Shown here: positions 1 to 9,219 of the stretch, one piece after another
How positions within the stretch are numbered: the stretch's first letter is position 1
Layout of the letters: each line of letters opens with the position of its first letter
Translations under genes and position numbers: made by a program
Notes under the pieces: model-generated
Database searches by the model: none
Told to the model about the DNA's origin: nothing
The model's input: the letters and a program-made list of their open reading frames with translations, nothing else
NCBI GenBank assembly: GCA_004356105.1
Contig: SMYC01000105.1
Span: 1-64,000 of the forward strand
Direction of reading: 5' to 3'
Source of the DNA: Acidobacteriota bacterium
GTDB lineage: Bacteria > Acidobacteriota > Vicinamibacteria > Marinacidobacterales > SMYC01
Length of the DNA: 64,000 bases

Positions 1-1614
1 CGGGTCGCTTTGCTTCGCTACGCGAGAACGAGAGGCGGCGCGGACGGACGGGGCGGTACGCCCATTCGAACAGAGCCGATCGTCGTACGTGCGGGGCAGC
101 ATCGTGTCTCTGCGGCGTTCATCCGCAGGTCCGACGGCCCCTACGAAGATTTGATCCGCCCGCACGACTGGTCCTTCGCTGGAGGCGGTGCGGGTGGCGC
201 GGGCATCACGACTTTGCCGCACTTGCAGAACTTGATCGTGAGCGGCCCGTACAACACGACGGGACTCTCGTTGACGCCGAGCCGTCAGCGGATCTTCTCC
301 TGCCGCCCGACGATCGCGAGCGAAGAGCGGCCTTGCGCGGAAGCCATCATTGCTCGGCTCGGGAGCGAAGCGTACCGGCGACCTTTGACTCCAGGCGATA
401 TTGACGGCCTCACCGCATTCTATGATACCGGCGCCAAGAAGGGCGGTTTCGAGATCGGTATCCGCGAGGCGCTCGAGGCGATTCTAGCGAGCCCAAACTT
501 CGTGCTGCGGCTCGAGCGGCAGCCGCGAGACGCTACACCTGGCGAAGTCCAGCGCGTCGCGGATTTGGATTTGGCGACCCGTCTTTCGTTCTTCCTTTGG
601 GGCACGCCGCCTGACAACGAGCTGCAAACGATAGCAAGCGAAGGAAGGCTCTCGAATCCATCCGAGCTCGAGCGCCAAGCCGAGCGTATGCTCGCCGACC
701 CGCGCGCCGAAGCGCTCGGTACGCGCTTCGCGGCGCTCTGGTTCCGGCTGCAGGACTTGTACAAGAACCGCCCCGACCCGAACTTCTATCCCAATTTCGA
801 CGAGAACCTCGCCAACGACATGCGGCGCGAGACAGAGCTTTTCTTCGACAACCTCGTGCGCGAGAACCGCAGTTTGATGGAGCTGTTCAACGCCGACTAC
901 ACCTTCGTGAACGAACGTCTCGCCAAGCACTACGAGATCCCGAACGTCGCGGGAAAAGAGTTCCGCCGGGTCACTTATTCCGATGACTCACGTCGTGGCA
1001 TTCTCGGACATGGCAGCGTGCTCGTGCTCACTTCGATGGCGAACCGTACGTCTCCCGTTCTCCGTGGCAAGTGGGTCATGGAAGTTTTGATGGGGATGCC
1101 TCCCCCACCGCCGCCGCCGGACGTTCCGAGTTTGGATCAGACCGAAGGGGCACAAGACGGCCGGCTGCTCACGACACGCGAGCGACTCGAGATTCATCGT
1201 GCGAACCCCACCTGTAATGCCTGTCATCGGTTCATGGACCCGATCGGCCTCGCGCTCGATAACTATGACGTGACCGCGAAATGGCGGCGACGTGAGAACG
1301 GCGTAGAGCTCGACACGCGCGGTGAATTCTACGACGGCACGCCGATCACGAACCCTCCGGAGCTCGTCGAGGCACTCTTGAAGCGCCCGGAGCTGCTCGC
1401 GAGAAACTTCACCGAGAATCTCATGGCTTATGCCTTGGGCCGGCGGGTGGAGTATTACGACCAACCGACGATTCGAGCGATTAGCGAGAAAGCCAAAGCG
1501 AATGACTATCGCGTGCCGACGTTTATCTTCGGCGTAGTGACGAGCGACGCATTTCGGATGAAACGAGAATTATCGATGGTGGCTGAGGACGCAACGACCG
1601 CAGCCCCGCACTAA
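1..1614 (+). CDS. DUF1592/DUF1588/DUF1585 protein, 5' end outside window
   Basis: The frame is open to the left edge, so the N-terminus (probably signal peptide and DUF1587) is missing. The visible order fits the planctomycete-type family: a DUF1595-like helix segment (about residues 105-170), DUF1592 (about 190-315, LSFFLWGTPPDNEL), DUF1588 (about 330-430, with the MPPPPPPPDVP stretch) and DUF1585 at the C-terminus. A CNACH motif near residue 410 can hold a covalent c-type heme, suggesting a periplasmic redox role; the substrate is unknown. It lies 27 nt before a DUF1552 gene, the usual genetic partner of this family. Family assignment is firm; the redox role is inferred from CxxCH and family knowledge. 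Confidence 0.9.
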   Translation, partial: RVALLRYARTRGGADGRGGTPIRTEPIVVRAGQHRVSAAFIRRSDGPYEDLIRPHDWSFAGGGAGGAGITTLPHLQNLIVSGPYNTTGLSLTPSRQRIFSCRPTIASEERPCAEAIIARLGSEAYRRPLTPGDIDGLTAFYDTGAKKGGFEIGIREALEAILASPNFVLRLERQPRDATPGEVQRVADLDLATRLSFFLWGTPPDNELQTIASEGRLSNPSELERQAERMLADPRAEALGTRFAALWFRLQDLYKNRPDPNFYPNFDENLANDMRRETELFFDNLVRENRSLMELFNADYTFVNERLAKHYEIPNVAGKEFRRVTYSDDSRRGILGHGSVLVLTSMANRTSPVLRGKWVMEVLMGMPPPPPPPDVPSLDQTEGAQDGRLLTTRERLEIHRANPTCNACHRFMDPIGLALDNYDVTAKWRRRENGVELDTRGEFYDGTPITNPPELVEALLKRPELLARNFTENLMAYALGRRVEYYDQPTIRAISEKAKANDYRVPTFIFGVVTSDAFRMKRELSMVAEDATTAAPH

Positions 1615-1641
1615 TAGAAACCGAACAAAAGGAGCCTGCCA

Positions 1642-3045
1642 ATGTCGACTATAACGGGAAAGCACTTGCCCCGCCGGACGTTTCTTCGAGGTCTCGGTGC
1701 CAGCGTCGCGCTTCCTTTCTTGGACGCGATGGTGCCGGCCGGACGCCGGGCGGCGGCGGCGACCTCGGCCGCGGTCGACCGCACGCCACTCGTGTGTATC
1801 GAGGAGGTCCACGGCCTCGCCGGGTGCAACGAGTGGGGAGCGAGCCGGAATTTATTCGCGCCCGCCACGACGGGTCCGGACTTCACGCTGACCGAGGAAA
1901 ACGCGCTGAGCCCCCTGACGCCGTTCCAAGACTACCTCACGATCGTAAGCAACACCGACGTGCGCATGGCGGAGGCGTTCTCGCCTCCCGAAATCGGCGG
2001 GGACCACTTCCGCTCGAGCGCTGTGTTTCTGACCCATAGCCATCCGAAGCAGACCCAGGGCTCCGACATTTTCGCCGGCACGTCGATGGACCAGATGTAT
2101 GCTCGGCGCTACGGGCAGGACACCCCGATGCCGTCGATGCAGCTCTGCATCGAGAATCTCGACCAAGCTGGCGGCTGCACGTACAACTATTCCTGTGTCT
2201 ACACGGACTCGATCAGCTGGGCTTCGCCGACGGAACCGCTTCCGATGATCCGAGACCCACGCGTTGCCTTCGACATGCTGTTCGGCGCCGGTGATTCTCC
2301 CGAAGAGCGAGAGGAACGTCGCCAGACACGACGCAGCATTCTCGACTGGATTGCGGAAGACGTCGTCGCGTTGCGCGGACAGCTGGGTGCTACCGATCGC
2401 CCGCGCCTCGATCAATATCTCGACAATGTCCGTGAGGTCGAGCGCCGCATCCAGATGGTCGAAGCGCATAATAGCGGTGGCGATGCCCGCGAGCTTCCCG
2501 AAGCGCCAGCAGGTGTACCCGATTCGTTCTCAGAGCACATGCGACTCATGTTCGACCTTCAGGTGCTCGCGCTCGAGACCGACATGACCCGCGTCATCTC
2601 GTTCAAGCTCGGACGCGACTCCCAAAACCGCGTCTTCCCAGAAAGCGGCTCGAGCAAGCCGTTCCACCCAGCGTCGCATCACGGCAACAAAGAAGACTCG
2701 ATCCTCGAGTTCAACAAGATCTGCCGCTACCGCATGAGCATGCTCCCCTACTTTCTGGAGAAGATGAAGAGCTCGGAAGAGGCCGGGGTGTCGCTCCTGG
2801 ACAAGACGATGATCGTTTGGGGCTCTCCGATGGCGGACCCCAACATCCACAACCATCGACGCTGCCCGCTTGTGCTTCTAGGAAAAGCCAACGGCCACCT
2901 CAAAGGCAACTTGCATCTCAAAGCCGCCGATGAGACGCCGATGGCGAACGTCATGTTGACCTTGCTGCGCGAGCTCGGGTTCGACGAGTTGACCAGCTTC
3001 GGCGACAGCACGGGCACGTTCGACCTGACCACGAGCGCAACATGA
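1642..3045 (+). CDS. DUF1552 protein, Tat-exported
   Basis: 467 residues. The N-terminus has a twin-arginine signal (PRRTFLRGLG followed by a hydrophobic stretch), so the folded protein is probably exported, possibly with a bound cofactor. The body matches DUF1552, which is almost always encoded next to DUF1592/1588/1585 proteins; the biochemical function of either is not established. The start ATG has AAAGGAG about 11 nt upstream. The last codons overlap the next start in an ATGA, indicating translational coupling. His- and Asp-rich segments in the second half (HPASHHGN) could bind metal, but that is a guess. Confidence 0.9.
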   Translation: MSTITGKHLPRRTFLRGLGASVALPFLDAMVPAGRRAAAATSAAVDRTPLVCIEEVHGLAGCNEWGASRNLFAPATTGPDFTLTEENALSPLTPFQDYLTIVSNTDVRMAEAFSPPEIGGDHFRSSAVFLTHSHPKQTQGSDIFAGTSMDQMYARRYGQDTPMPSMQLCIENLDQAGGCTYNYSCVYTDSISWASPTEPLPMIRDPRVAFDMLFGAGDSPEEREERRQTRRSILDWIAEDVVALRGQLGATDRPRLDQYLDNVREVERRIQMVEAHNSGGDARELPEAPAGVPDSFSEHMRLMFDLQVLALETDMTRVISFKLGRDSQNRVFPESGSSKPFHPASHHGNKEDSILEFNKICRYRMSMLPYFLEKMKSSEEAGVSLLDKTMIVWGSPMADPNIHNHRRCPLVLLGKANGHLKGNLHLKAADETPMANVMLTLLRELGFDELTSFGDSTGTFDLTTSAT

Positions 3046-4910
3046 GAAACACGCTAGGCTTCACGGCCCTCCTCCTAACTGCGCTCTTTATGGGGGTCGT
3101 CTTCGCGGCAGCGCCTTCCTCGCCGGTGGCGGACTTCGCCACGCACGGAGATCGCGACGCGGTGCGCACCCTTCTTCAGCAAGGGGCCGATGTCAACGCC
3201 GCACAAGGCGACGGCATGACGGCGCTTCACTGGGCCGCCGAGCTCGGCGACGCCGAGATGGCGGAGATGCTCGTTTACGCGGGGGCGAACGTCGAGGCAG
3301 AAACGCGCGTGGGCCACTACACGCCGCTTCACGTGGCCTGCCGGAACGCCAGTGCCGCCGTAGCCGAGATCTTGCTCGAGGCCGGAAGTAACGTCATGGC
3401 GCGCACCATGCCCGCGGGCTCGACCCCGCTTCATCTGGCGGCCGCATCGGGCAGCGCCGACATCGTGCGGTCGCTCTCGAGCCGGGGCGCCGAAGTGAAC
3501 GCGAAAGACCATGAGTGGGAACAAACCCCGCTGATCTTCGCGTCCGCCCAAAACAGGATCGCGGCCATTCAGGCGCTTCTCGAAGGCGGCGCCGACCCGA
3601 GCATCGCAAGCAAAGTGATCGATCTCGAAGAGGATCGCAAGCTCGCCGAAGCTTCCGAGAACCGCCAGAAAAAAGTTCTTCGCTCCTACATAATGAAAAA
3701 CGAGATCGAAGGCGAGTTCATTCCGAGCGCGAGCCAGTTCCAAGCGGCGATCGTCGCGGGTCGCGATCTTTATCTCTCCGGCAATCTCCCCGAGATCTCC
3801 GAGGCGGACCCGGACGAGCGCCGTTTTCGTCCGCGCATGGTTTTGAAGAGCAAAGGCGGCCTGACGGCCCTTCTCCACGCCGCACGTCAAGGTCATACCG
3901 AAGCGGTCGTGGCGCTTCTCGAAGGCGACGCGGATATCAATCAAGTAAGCGCGGGCGACGGCACGAGCCCGCTTCTCATGGCGACCATCAATGGGCAGTA
4001 CGATCTCGCGCTTCGTCTGCTTCAGCGCGGCGCGGACCCGAACGTGGCCGCGAAGATCAACGGGGTGACGCCGCTCTGGGCCGCCATCAACGCAAAGTGG
4101 CAGCCTCGTACGCGTTTCCCGCAACCGCAGGAGCAGGACCGTCAGAACGCAACCTATCTCGATCTGGCGGAGGCGTATTTGACCGCGGGCGCCGATCCCG
4201 ACGCGCGGCTAGAGAGCCACCCCTGGTACATGGTCTATACCGGCTGCGGCAATCGGAACTGCGGCCTCGAGGACACCAAAGGCTCGACGGCGTTTTGGCG
4301 CGCCGCCTATGCAACGGACGTCGCCGCGATGCGCCTTCTTGTCGCTCACGGCGCGGACCCGAGCATCCCGACTTTGACCCCGCCGCCGCGGCGGCCTCGC
4401 TCCGGCACGATCGCGGAGAACACCGAAGCGACAGAGATACGACCCGTGCAGCCTTTCGGACCCGGCCTCTGGCCGGCGACGGATGAGCGCACCGTCAACC
4501 CAGACCCGTCCGGCCTTCCACGCGTCAAAGAGGGCGACCCGGGTGTTTTTGCCCTTCACGCCGCCTCGGGCGTCGGCTATGGCGAAGGTTTTACCGGCAA
4601 CGCGCACCGCACCGCACCGGGCGCTTGGCTCGACGCCGTGAAATATCTCATCGAGGAGCTCGGCGTCGATGTGAACGCGCGCGACTTCAACGGCTACAAC
4701 GCGCTTCATCACGCCGCCGCGCGCGGGGACGACGAGATGATCTTGTATCTGGTGGAAAAGGGCTGTGACGTGACCGCCGTGAGCCGCACCGGTCAAACGA
4801 CCGCGGACTTGGCCAACGGTCCCGTGCAGCGCGTGTCTCCGTTCCCAGAGACCGTGGCGCTTCTCGAGAACCTCGGCTCGAAGAACAACCACAACTGCGT
4901 GTCGTGCTGA
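3042..4910 (+). CDS. Secreted ankyrin-repeat protein
   Basis: 622 residues with an N-terminal signal peptide (short basic start, then LLLTALFMGVVFAAA). Ankyrin repeats are visible through most of the chain: GMTALHWAAELGDAEMAEML, TPLHVACRN, TPLHLAAASG, TPLIFASAQ, TPLLMATINGQYD, TPLWAAINAK and NALHHAAARGDD. A long repeat-poor segment (about 180-270) separates two blocks. The C-terminus ends in CVSC. It overlaps DUF1552 upstream (ATGA) and the next gene downstream, so it belongs to the same operon. Ankyrin proteins in this context are thought to act as periplasmic binding or scaffold partners; no enzymatic motif is seen. Confidence 0.9.
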   Translation: MRNTLGFTALLLTALFMGVVFAAAPSSPVADFATHGDRDAVRTLLQQGADVNAAQGDGMTALHWAAELGDAEMAEMLVYAGANVEAETRVGHYTPLHVACRNASAAVAEILLEAGSNVMARTMPAGSTPLHLAAASGSADIVRSLSSRGAEVNAKDHEWEQTPLIFASAQNRIAAIQALLEGGADPSIASKVIDLEEDRKLAEASENRQKKVLRSYIMKNEIEGEFIPSASQFQAAIVAGRDLYLSGNLPEISEADPDERRFRPRMVLKSKGGLTALLHAARQGHTEAVVALLEGDADINQVSAGDGTSPLLMATINGQYDLALRLLQRGADPNVAAKINGVTPLWAAINAKWQPRTRFPQPQEQDRQNATYLDLAEAYLTAGADPDARLESHPWYMVYTGCGNRNCGLEDTKGSTAFWRAAYATDVAAMRLLVAHGADPSIPTLTPPPRRPRSGTIAENTEATEIRPVQPFGPGLWPATDERTVNPDPSGLPRVKEGDPGVFALHAASGVGYGEGFTGNAHRTAPGAWLDAVKYLIEELGVDVNARDFNGYNALHHAAARGDDEMILYLVEKGCDVTAVSRTGQTTADLANGPVQRVSPFPETVALLENLGSKNNHNCVSC

Positions 4911-5689
4911 GCGCCGCCGTCAAAAAGACGATCTTCGCGATTCTAGTCGCGACGGCCGCCGCGCCCGCCGCGGCGCAGGAGGAAGCACCTCCGCCATGGG
5001 TGCAGATGAACGTCATACAAGTCCGTCCAGAGATGGTCGACGAGTTCATGGCCGTCCAGCGCGAGCTCTCGTCACGCGCCAAAGAAGCCAAAGTTCCGTG
5101 GCGGAGCGTGAGCCGCACGCACGTTTTCGGAGACACCTATCGCTTCCTCATCACGACACCGGTGCAGAATCTCGCGAGCTTCGACGGTGAGGACGACGCC
5201 GACCCGGAAACCGAATCGCTCATCAACCGTCTCCGGCGCTGTGTAACGAGCCGTACGAGCTACGCCGTGCGCGTACTTCACGACGTCGGGAACCCGTTGC
5301 CAGAAGGTGAAGAGCCCGACTTGATGGTCGTGAACATCTCCAAAGTTGCGCCCGGACACGAGCAGGACTACATGAACGTGATGATGGAAGACTTTCTCCC
5401 GCATTTCAACGCGGCTAAAGTCCACCATGCGACGGGGGCGATGACTTTCGGCGGCGAGTCGGGCTTCGTGCACGTCTTCTACTTCGAGAACTTCGCCGAG
5501 CTCGACAAAGGCTCTCCCGTGATGCGGGAGCTCGGGGCGGAAGGCGCTCAGAAGGTGACCGCCAAGTTCGGCGGCATCGTGTCGAGCAGCGAGACCTGGA
5601 TCATGCAACGCATCCCCGAGCTCAGCTATGGTCCCGAGCCCGAGGCCGCCACTGATAAAGATAAAGCCAAAGCCAAAGGCAAGCCGTAG
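4904..5689 (+). CDS. Exported protein with two ABM-like alpha/beta-barrel halves
   Basis: 261 residues from a GTG start that overlaps the stop of the ankyrin gene. The N-terminus is a signal peptide (KKTIFAILVATAAAPAAAQ). Two similar halves follow: VQMNVIQVRPEMVDEFMAVQ and LMVVNISKVAPGHEQDYMNV each begin a strand-helix unit like that of the dimeric alpha/beta barrel (antibiotic biosynthesis monooxygenase or stress-responsive barrel) fold. The tail is Lys/Ala-rich. The tandem-barrel reading comes from the pattern of the two halves, and the function is unknown. It is probably part of the exported operon and overlaps the next ORF by 62 nt in another frame. Confidence 0.65.
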   Translation: MLSAAVKKTIFAILVATAAAPAAAQEEAPPPWVQMNVIQVRPEMVDEFMAVQRELSSRAKEAKVPWRSVSRTHVFGDTYRFLITTPVQNLASFDGEDDADPETESLINRLRRCVTSRTSYAVRVLHDVGNPLPEGEEPDLMVVNISKVAPGHEQDYMNVMMEDFLPHFNAAKVHHATGAMTFGGESGFVHVFYFENFAELDKGSPVMRELGAEGAQKVTAKFGGIVSSSETWIMQRIPELSYGPEPEAATDKDKAKAKGKP

Positions 5690-6179
5690 CAGACCTCCTC
5701 GAGCAGACACTCTTCGCGCGGAGCTCAAACGCCTCGGTGTCTCGCATGTTGTCGGCATTCCGGATAACAGCTCGGCCGCGCTATTTCATCTTCTCGAAGA
5801 AGACGGAGCGATTCGTCTGGTGACGGTGACCCGCGAAGGGGAAGCCTTTGCCGTCGCTTCGGGTCTCTGGCTCGGAGGGGCGCACCCCGTCGTGCTCATC
5901 CAGAACACGGGACTCCTCGAGAGCGGCGACAGCTTGCGCGGGACCGCGATGCGCATGGGCGTCCCCTTGCTCTGTCTCGTAACTTATCGTGGGTACCACA
6001 AGCTCCCCAAACAGGACGAGTTGCAGGACGTGATGACACGCGCGGATGTGGACTCCGTCAACGTCACGGTCGCGCCCGCATCCGAGGGACCCATTTCCAG
6101 AAGCGACGCCGAAGAGGCGCGCTATTTGAAGACGTCGCTTTTCGACTGGTCGCGCCGATTCCGCGAGGCGCTGAGGTAG
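5628..6179 (+). CDS. ThDP-binding N-domain protein, sulfo/phosphonopyruvate decarboxylase alpha-like
   Basis: About 183 residues. The body (from TLRAELKRLGVSHVVGIPD) matches the pyrimidine-binding domain of ThDP enzymes such as sulfopyruvate decarboxylase subunit alpha (ComD) and phosphonopyruvate decarboxylase. It includes the activating Glu (VTREGEAFAVASG) and the QNTGLLESGDSLRG segment. A beta half carrying the pyrophosphate-binding GDG motif would be needed for catalysis and is not encoded next to it. The ATG start at 5628 gives a Lys/Pro-rich leader of about 25 residues and a 62-nt overlap with the preceding gene; conserved sequence begins only near residue 28, so the true start is uncertain. 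A DapA-family gene follows. Confidence 0.7.
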   Translation: MVPSPRPPLIKIKPKPKASRSRPPRADTLRAELKRLGVSHVVGIPDNSSAALFHLLEEDGAIRLVTVTREGEAFAVASGLWLGGAHPVVLIQNTGLLESGDSLRGTAMRMGVPLLCLVTYRGYHKLPKQDELQDVMTRADVDSVNVTVAPASEGPISRSDAEEARYLKTSLFDWSRRFREALR

Positions 6180-6204
6180 AATCGGGCCCTATGGAGACAC
6201 CCAA

Positions 6205-7116
6205 ATGAACGCGAGCTCACTCATGTCCGGCGTACTCGCGCCGGTCGTCACTCCTTTCAAAGACGACTATACGCCCGACAGGGACCGATACCTGAAGCAC
6301 TGCCAATGGCTCGCGGCGCAAAATTGCGGCCTCGCCGTGTTCGGGACGAACAGCGAAGCCAACTCGCTCTCGATCGACGAACGGATGTCACTTCTCGACA
6401 TGCTCGTCGAAGGAGGCGTCGACCCGACGCGCATGATGCCCGGGACCGGCTGTTGCTCGATCCCCGACACCGTAAAGCTCACGAAGCACGCCGTCGACCA
6501 CGGCGTGGGCGGCGTCCTGATGCTGCCACCGTTCTACTACAAGAACGTGAGCGACGAAGGCCTCTATCGTTCGTTCGCTGAGATCATCGAGCGCGTCGGC
6601 GACGACCGGTTACGCATCTATCTCTATCACTTCCCGCAGATGTCCGCGGTGCCTCTCGGGATCGAGCTCGTGGGACGGCTCCAGGAAGCTTTTCCCAGCA
6701 TCGTCGTCGGCATGAAGGACAGCTCGGGCGATCGCGAGAACTTGGAAGCGATGCTGCGTAACTTTCCAGGCTTCGGCTATTTCGTGGGAAGCGAGGCGCT
6801 GCTTCTCGCAAACATGCGGGCCGGCGGCGTCGGCTGCATCTCGGCGACGGCCAACATCAACCCCGCGGGCATCGACGGTCTATTCCAAAAATGGAAAACG
6901 GACGAGGCGGACGCGCTCCAGGAATCTCTAAATCAGGTGCGCGGGACGGTTCAGCAATTTCCGCTCGTCCCAGCTCTCAAGACCATCATCTCGCACTACG
7001 GTTCCGACTCGGAGTGGAATCGGCTGCGGCCACCGCTCGTCGAGCTCGACGACGCTCAGGGCGAAAAGCTGATCGCCGACCTCCAAGCAATAGGCTTCGA
7101 GATGCCGGGCCTCTAG
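6205..7116 (+). CDS. DapA-family lyase/aldolase
   Basis: 303 residues, a full-length N-acetylneuraminate lyase / dihydrodipicolinate synthase fold. The Schiff-base lysine is in VGMKDSSGD and the partner tyrosine in IYLYHFP. The usual GTNSEANSLS segment replaces the GTTGE pyruvate-binding loop, so the substrate is probably a 2-oxo acid other than that of DapA; the enzyme need not make lysine precursor. The ATG at 6205 is 25 nt after the ThDP gene. Its stop overlaps the stop of an antisense M20 relic by 4 nt. A pathway with the ThDP half-enzyme is inferred from adjacency only. Confidence 0.85.
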   Translation: MNASSLMSGVLAPVVTPFKDDYTPDRDRYLKHCQWLAAQNCGLAVFGTNSEANSLSIDERMSLLDMLVEGGVDPTRMMPGTGCCSIPDTVKLTKHAVDHGVGGVLMLPPFYYKNVSDEGLYRSFAEIIERVGDDRLRIYLYHFPQMSAVPLGIELVGRLQEAFPSIVVGMKDSSGDRENLEAMLRNFPGFGYFVGSEALLLANMRAGGVGCISATANINPAGIDGLFQKWKTDEADALQESLNQVRGTVQQFPLVPALKTIISHYGSDSEWNRLRPPLVELDDAQGEKLIADLQAIGFEMPGL

Positions 7117-7340
7117 TCGATCGGTTGCGCCAGCACGGCGAGGATCACGCGAATCCCCTCGACGAAGTGCCCGACGCGAATGTTCTCGTTCGGGCTGTGC
7201 TGATTGTTGTCCGGGTTAACGCTCGAAACACCTACCGCGGGAACGCCTAGCGTTGTGACGAAAGGCGAGATCGGGATCGAGCCCCCCGCCGTACGGATGC
7301 GGATCGGCGCTTCGCCATAGACATGCGTCATCGCCCCAGA
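7113..7340 (-). pseudogene. C-terminal stub of an M20-family metallopeptidase
   Basis: About 75 residues survive: GAMTHVYGEAP, then GGSIPISPFVTTLGVPAVG and NNQHSPNENIRVGHFVEGI, the typical last segment of M20 dipeptidases including the metal-ligand His. Everything upstream (the catalytic and most metal-binding residues of a roughly 450-residue family) is absent, and unrelated sequence begins before PSGAM. The stub ends tail-to-tail on the DapA-family gene. I read it as the remains of a deleted peptidase gene. Confidence 0.75.
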
Positions 7341-7400
7341 CGGAGTTAAAAGTACTACTTGAGGTCTTATCTCACAAACAAAAGGACTGAGTGGCGGGCA

Positions 7401-9056
7401 CTAGTGTTTCTTCTTCACGTAGTCGAGCGCGTGAGCGAATGCTTGCGTCGTGGATTCGAGGATGGTTGCGCGCGCGACGAAAACGTTCTCGGGGCCCAGC
7501 ACGTCGATCAGATGGACGCGGTGCAAGAGCTCCTCCACTTCAGGCGTCGCGCCTGAGATGATGAGGAGCTTGTCCTGGCGCTTCATCGCCGCGCTCACAT
7601 TCCCGAGAGCCAGCAGCGTCGTGGCATCGAGGGCGGCCGTCTGCTTGAGCCGCAGAATCAACGCCTGCACTTCTGGACGAGAAGCCACCTTCAAGCACTT
7701 CTCTTCGAGATAGTCGGCGGCGCCAAAGAACAAGGGACCCTCCACGTGGACGATCGCCACTTCGGGGCAGGGCCGCTCGTCGGCGTCCGTGACCTCGCGA
7801 AACCCTTTCTTCTCGTCGTACACGAGCTCCACGACACGGGGGACCCGCGCTCTTCTGACAAAGAGTGCGAGGGACACGCCCACGCCGACATAGATGGCAT
7901 CGGCGAGAGGCAGCAGAAGCGCCGCGGCAAACGTTGCGAGGAACGCGAGAGCGTCGGAGCGTGTCGCGGTGAGGGCCAGCTTGACATGTTCCCAGCGGAC
8001 CATTTTCACGGCGATGATCAGGAGAATCCCTGCCAGTGAGGCCACCGGGATGTATCGGGTGACAGGGCCGAGTGCGAACACGAGCCCGGCGAGCATGACG
8101 CCCGAGAACACGTGCGCTTTCTTGCTCTCGGCGCCCGCCTGATACATGAGGGCGCTTCGAGTCAGCGACCCCGATACCGGGATCCCGCTGAAAAACGCGA
8201 CAACGATCTTGGCCACGCCTTGCCCAACGAACTCCCGATTGGTGTCGATGCGATCGCCGGAAAAACTCGCGACAGATTTCGCGCTCGCAAAAGCTTCGGC
8301 GAGTCCAATGAGCGACAGAGCAATCGCGCCGGACGCTAGGGCCTGGATGAGCTCCCAACTGAATGCCGGCATGCTCAGCGGTGGAAGTGAGGCCGGAATG
8401 TTACCGACGACACGTACACCCGTCTCGTGCAGTCCGAGAAAGGCCACCACGCCCGCCGCACCAAGTATCGCCAATAGGTAAGCGGGAAAAAGCGGCGCGC
8501 CCGCGGGCGTTTTCGGGCTCACCTTGGACAGAAGCAGAGCCAAAAAGAACGTCCCCACTCCGAGCGCGAGGACAGTGGGATCCGTGTCGGCAATGCCCGA
8601 GGCCACGTAGCGGAGCTGACCGAGAACCGAGACGCTACCCTTGGACGGCAGTCCGAGAAGATTAGGGAGCTGGTTGGCGACGATGAGAACGCCGGCGCCG
8701 CTAGTGAAGCCGAGGAGAACCGAGCTCGAGACGAGCTGGGTGAGGTTCCCGAGTTTGAGCAGTCCGAGTGTGAGTTGGAATAGGCCAGAGAGAAGTGTCA
8801 GGAGAAACACGATAGCCATGAAGTCTTCGCGTCCCACATAAGCGGCAACGGCACTCGCGGCAACGATGGAGCTTGCGTTTGTGGGTCCGGTTTGGAGATG
8901 ACGCGACGAGCCCGCGAGCGAGCCCACAATCGAGGCCACCATGAAAGCGTAGAGCCCGTATTGGGGCGCCACGCCAGCGAGCAGCGCGTAGGCCATGCAC
9001 TGAGGCAAGGCGACGAAGGCGACGGTCAGCCCGGCGAGAAGATCTTTCTGCAGCAC
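7401..9056 (-). CDS. SulP-family anion (sulfate) transporter with STAS domain
   Basis: 551 residues. It begins directly at DLLAGLTVAFVALPQCMAYALLAG, the first conserved SulP helix, and continues through about a dozen membrane segments to a C-terminal STAS domain (about 420-540, CPEVAIVHVEGPLFFGAADYLEEK). The family moves sulfate, bicarbonate or other anions across the inner membrane. The start is GTG at 9056; an in-frame TGA lies three codons upstream, so the cytoplasmic N-terminus is very short for the family. The Sat-CysC genes at the far end of the window would give imported sulfate a use, but they are not linked to it. Confidence 0.9.
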   Translation of the reverse strand: MLQKDLLAGLTVAFVALPQCMAYALLAGVAPQYGLYAFMVASIVGSLAGSSRHLQTGPTNASSIVAASAVAAYVGREDFMAIVFLLTLLSGLFQLTLGLLKLGNLTQLVSSSVLLGFTSGAGVLIVANQLPNLLGLPSKGSVSVLGQLRYVASGIADTDPTVLALGVGTFFLALLLSKVSPKTPAGAPLFPAYLLAILGAAGVVAFLGLHETGVRVVGNIPASLPPLSMPAFSWELIQALASGAIALSLIGLAEAFASAKSVASFSGDRIDTNREFVGQGVAKIVVAFFSGIPVSGSLTRSALMYQAGAESKKAHVFSGVMLAGLVFALGPVTRYIPVASLAGILLIIAVKMVRWEHVKLALTATRSDALAFLATFAAALLLPLADAIYVGVGVSLALFVRRARVPRVVELVYDEKKGFREVTDADERPCPEVAIVHVEGPLFFGAADYLEEKCLKVASRPEVQALILRLKQTAALDATTLLALGNVSAAMKRQDKLLIISGATPEVEELLHRVHLIDVLGPENVFVARATILESTTQAFAHALDYVKKKH

Positions 9057-9219
9057 GCCGCCGAATCAGTCCTTGAAGTCCCACTTGTCTACCTCGCGGA
9101 CTAGAGATGCGCCGGCAGGGGCTCCGCACGACGGTGCAATTTTACGGTCTCGCTCCATCTTTCTTGCATTTTTACCACAAAACGTACCAAGGCGGTTGGT
9201 GGGCCGCCGGCGCCGTTAC

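Noticed and set aside
9057-9219. Possible N-terminal extension of the SulP gene (EVDKWDFKD) before the TGA
   Set aside because: An in-frame TGA separates it from the GTG start, and the family's conserved part begins right at the GTG, so no frameshift is needed.
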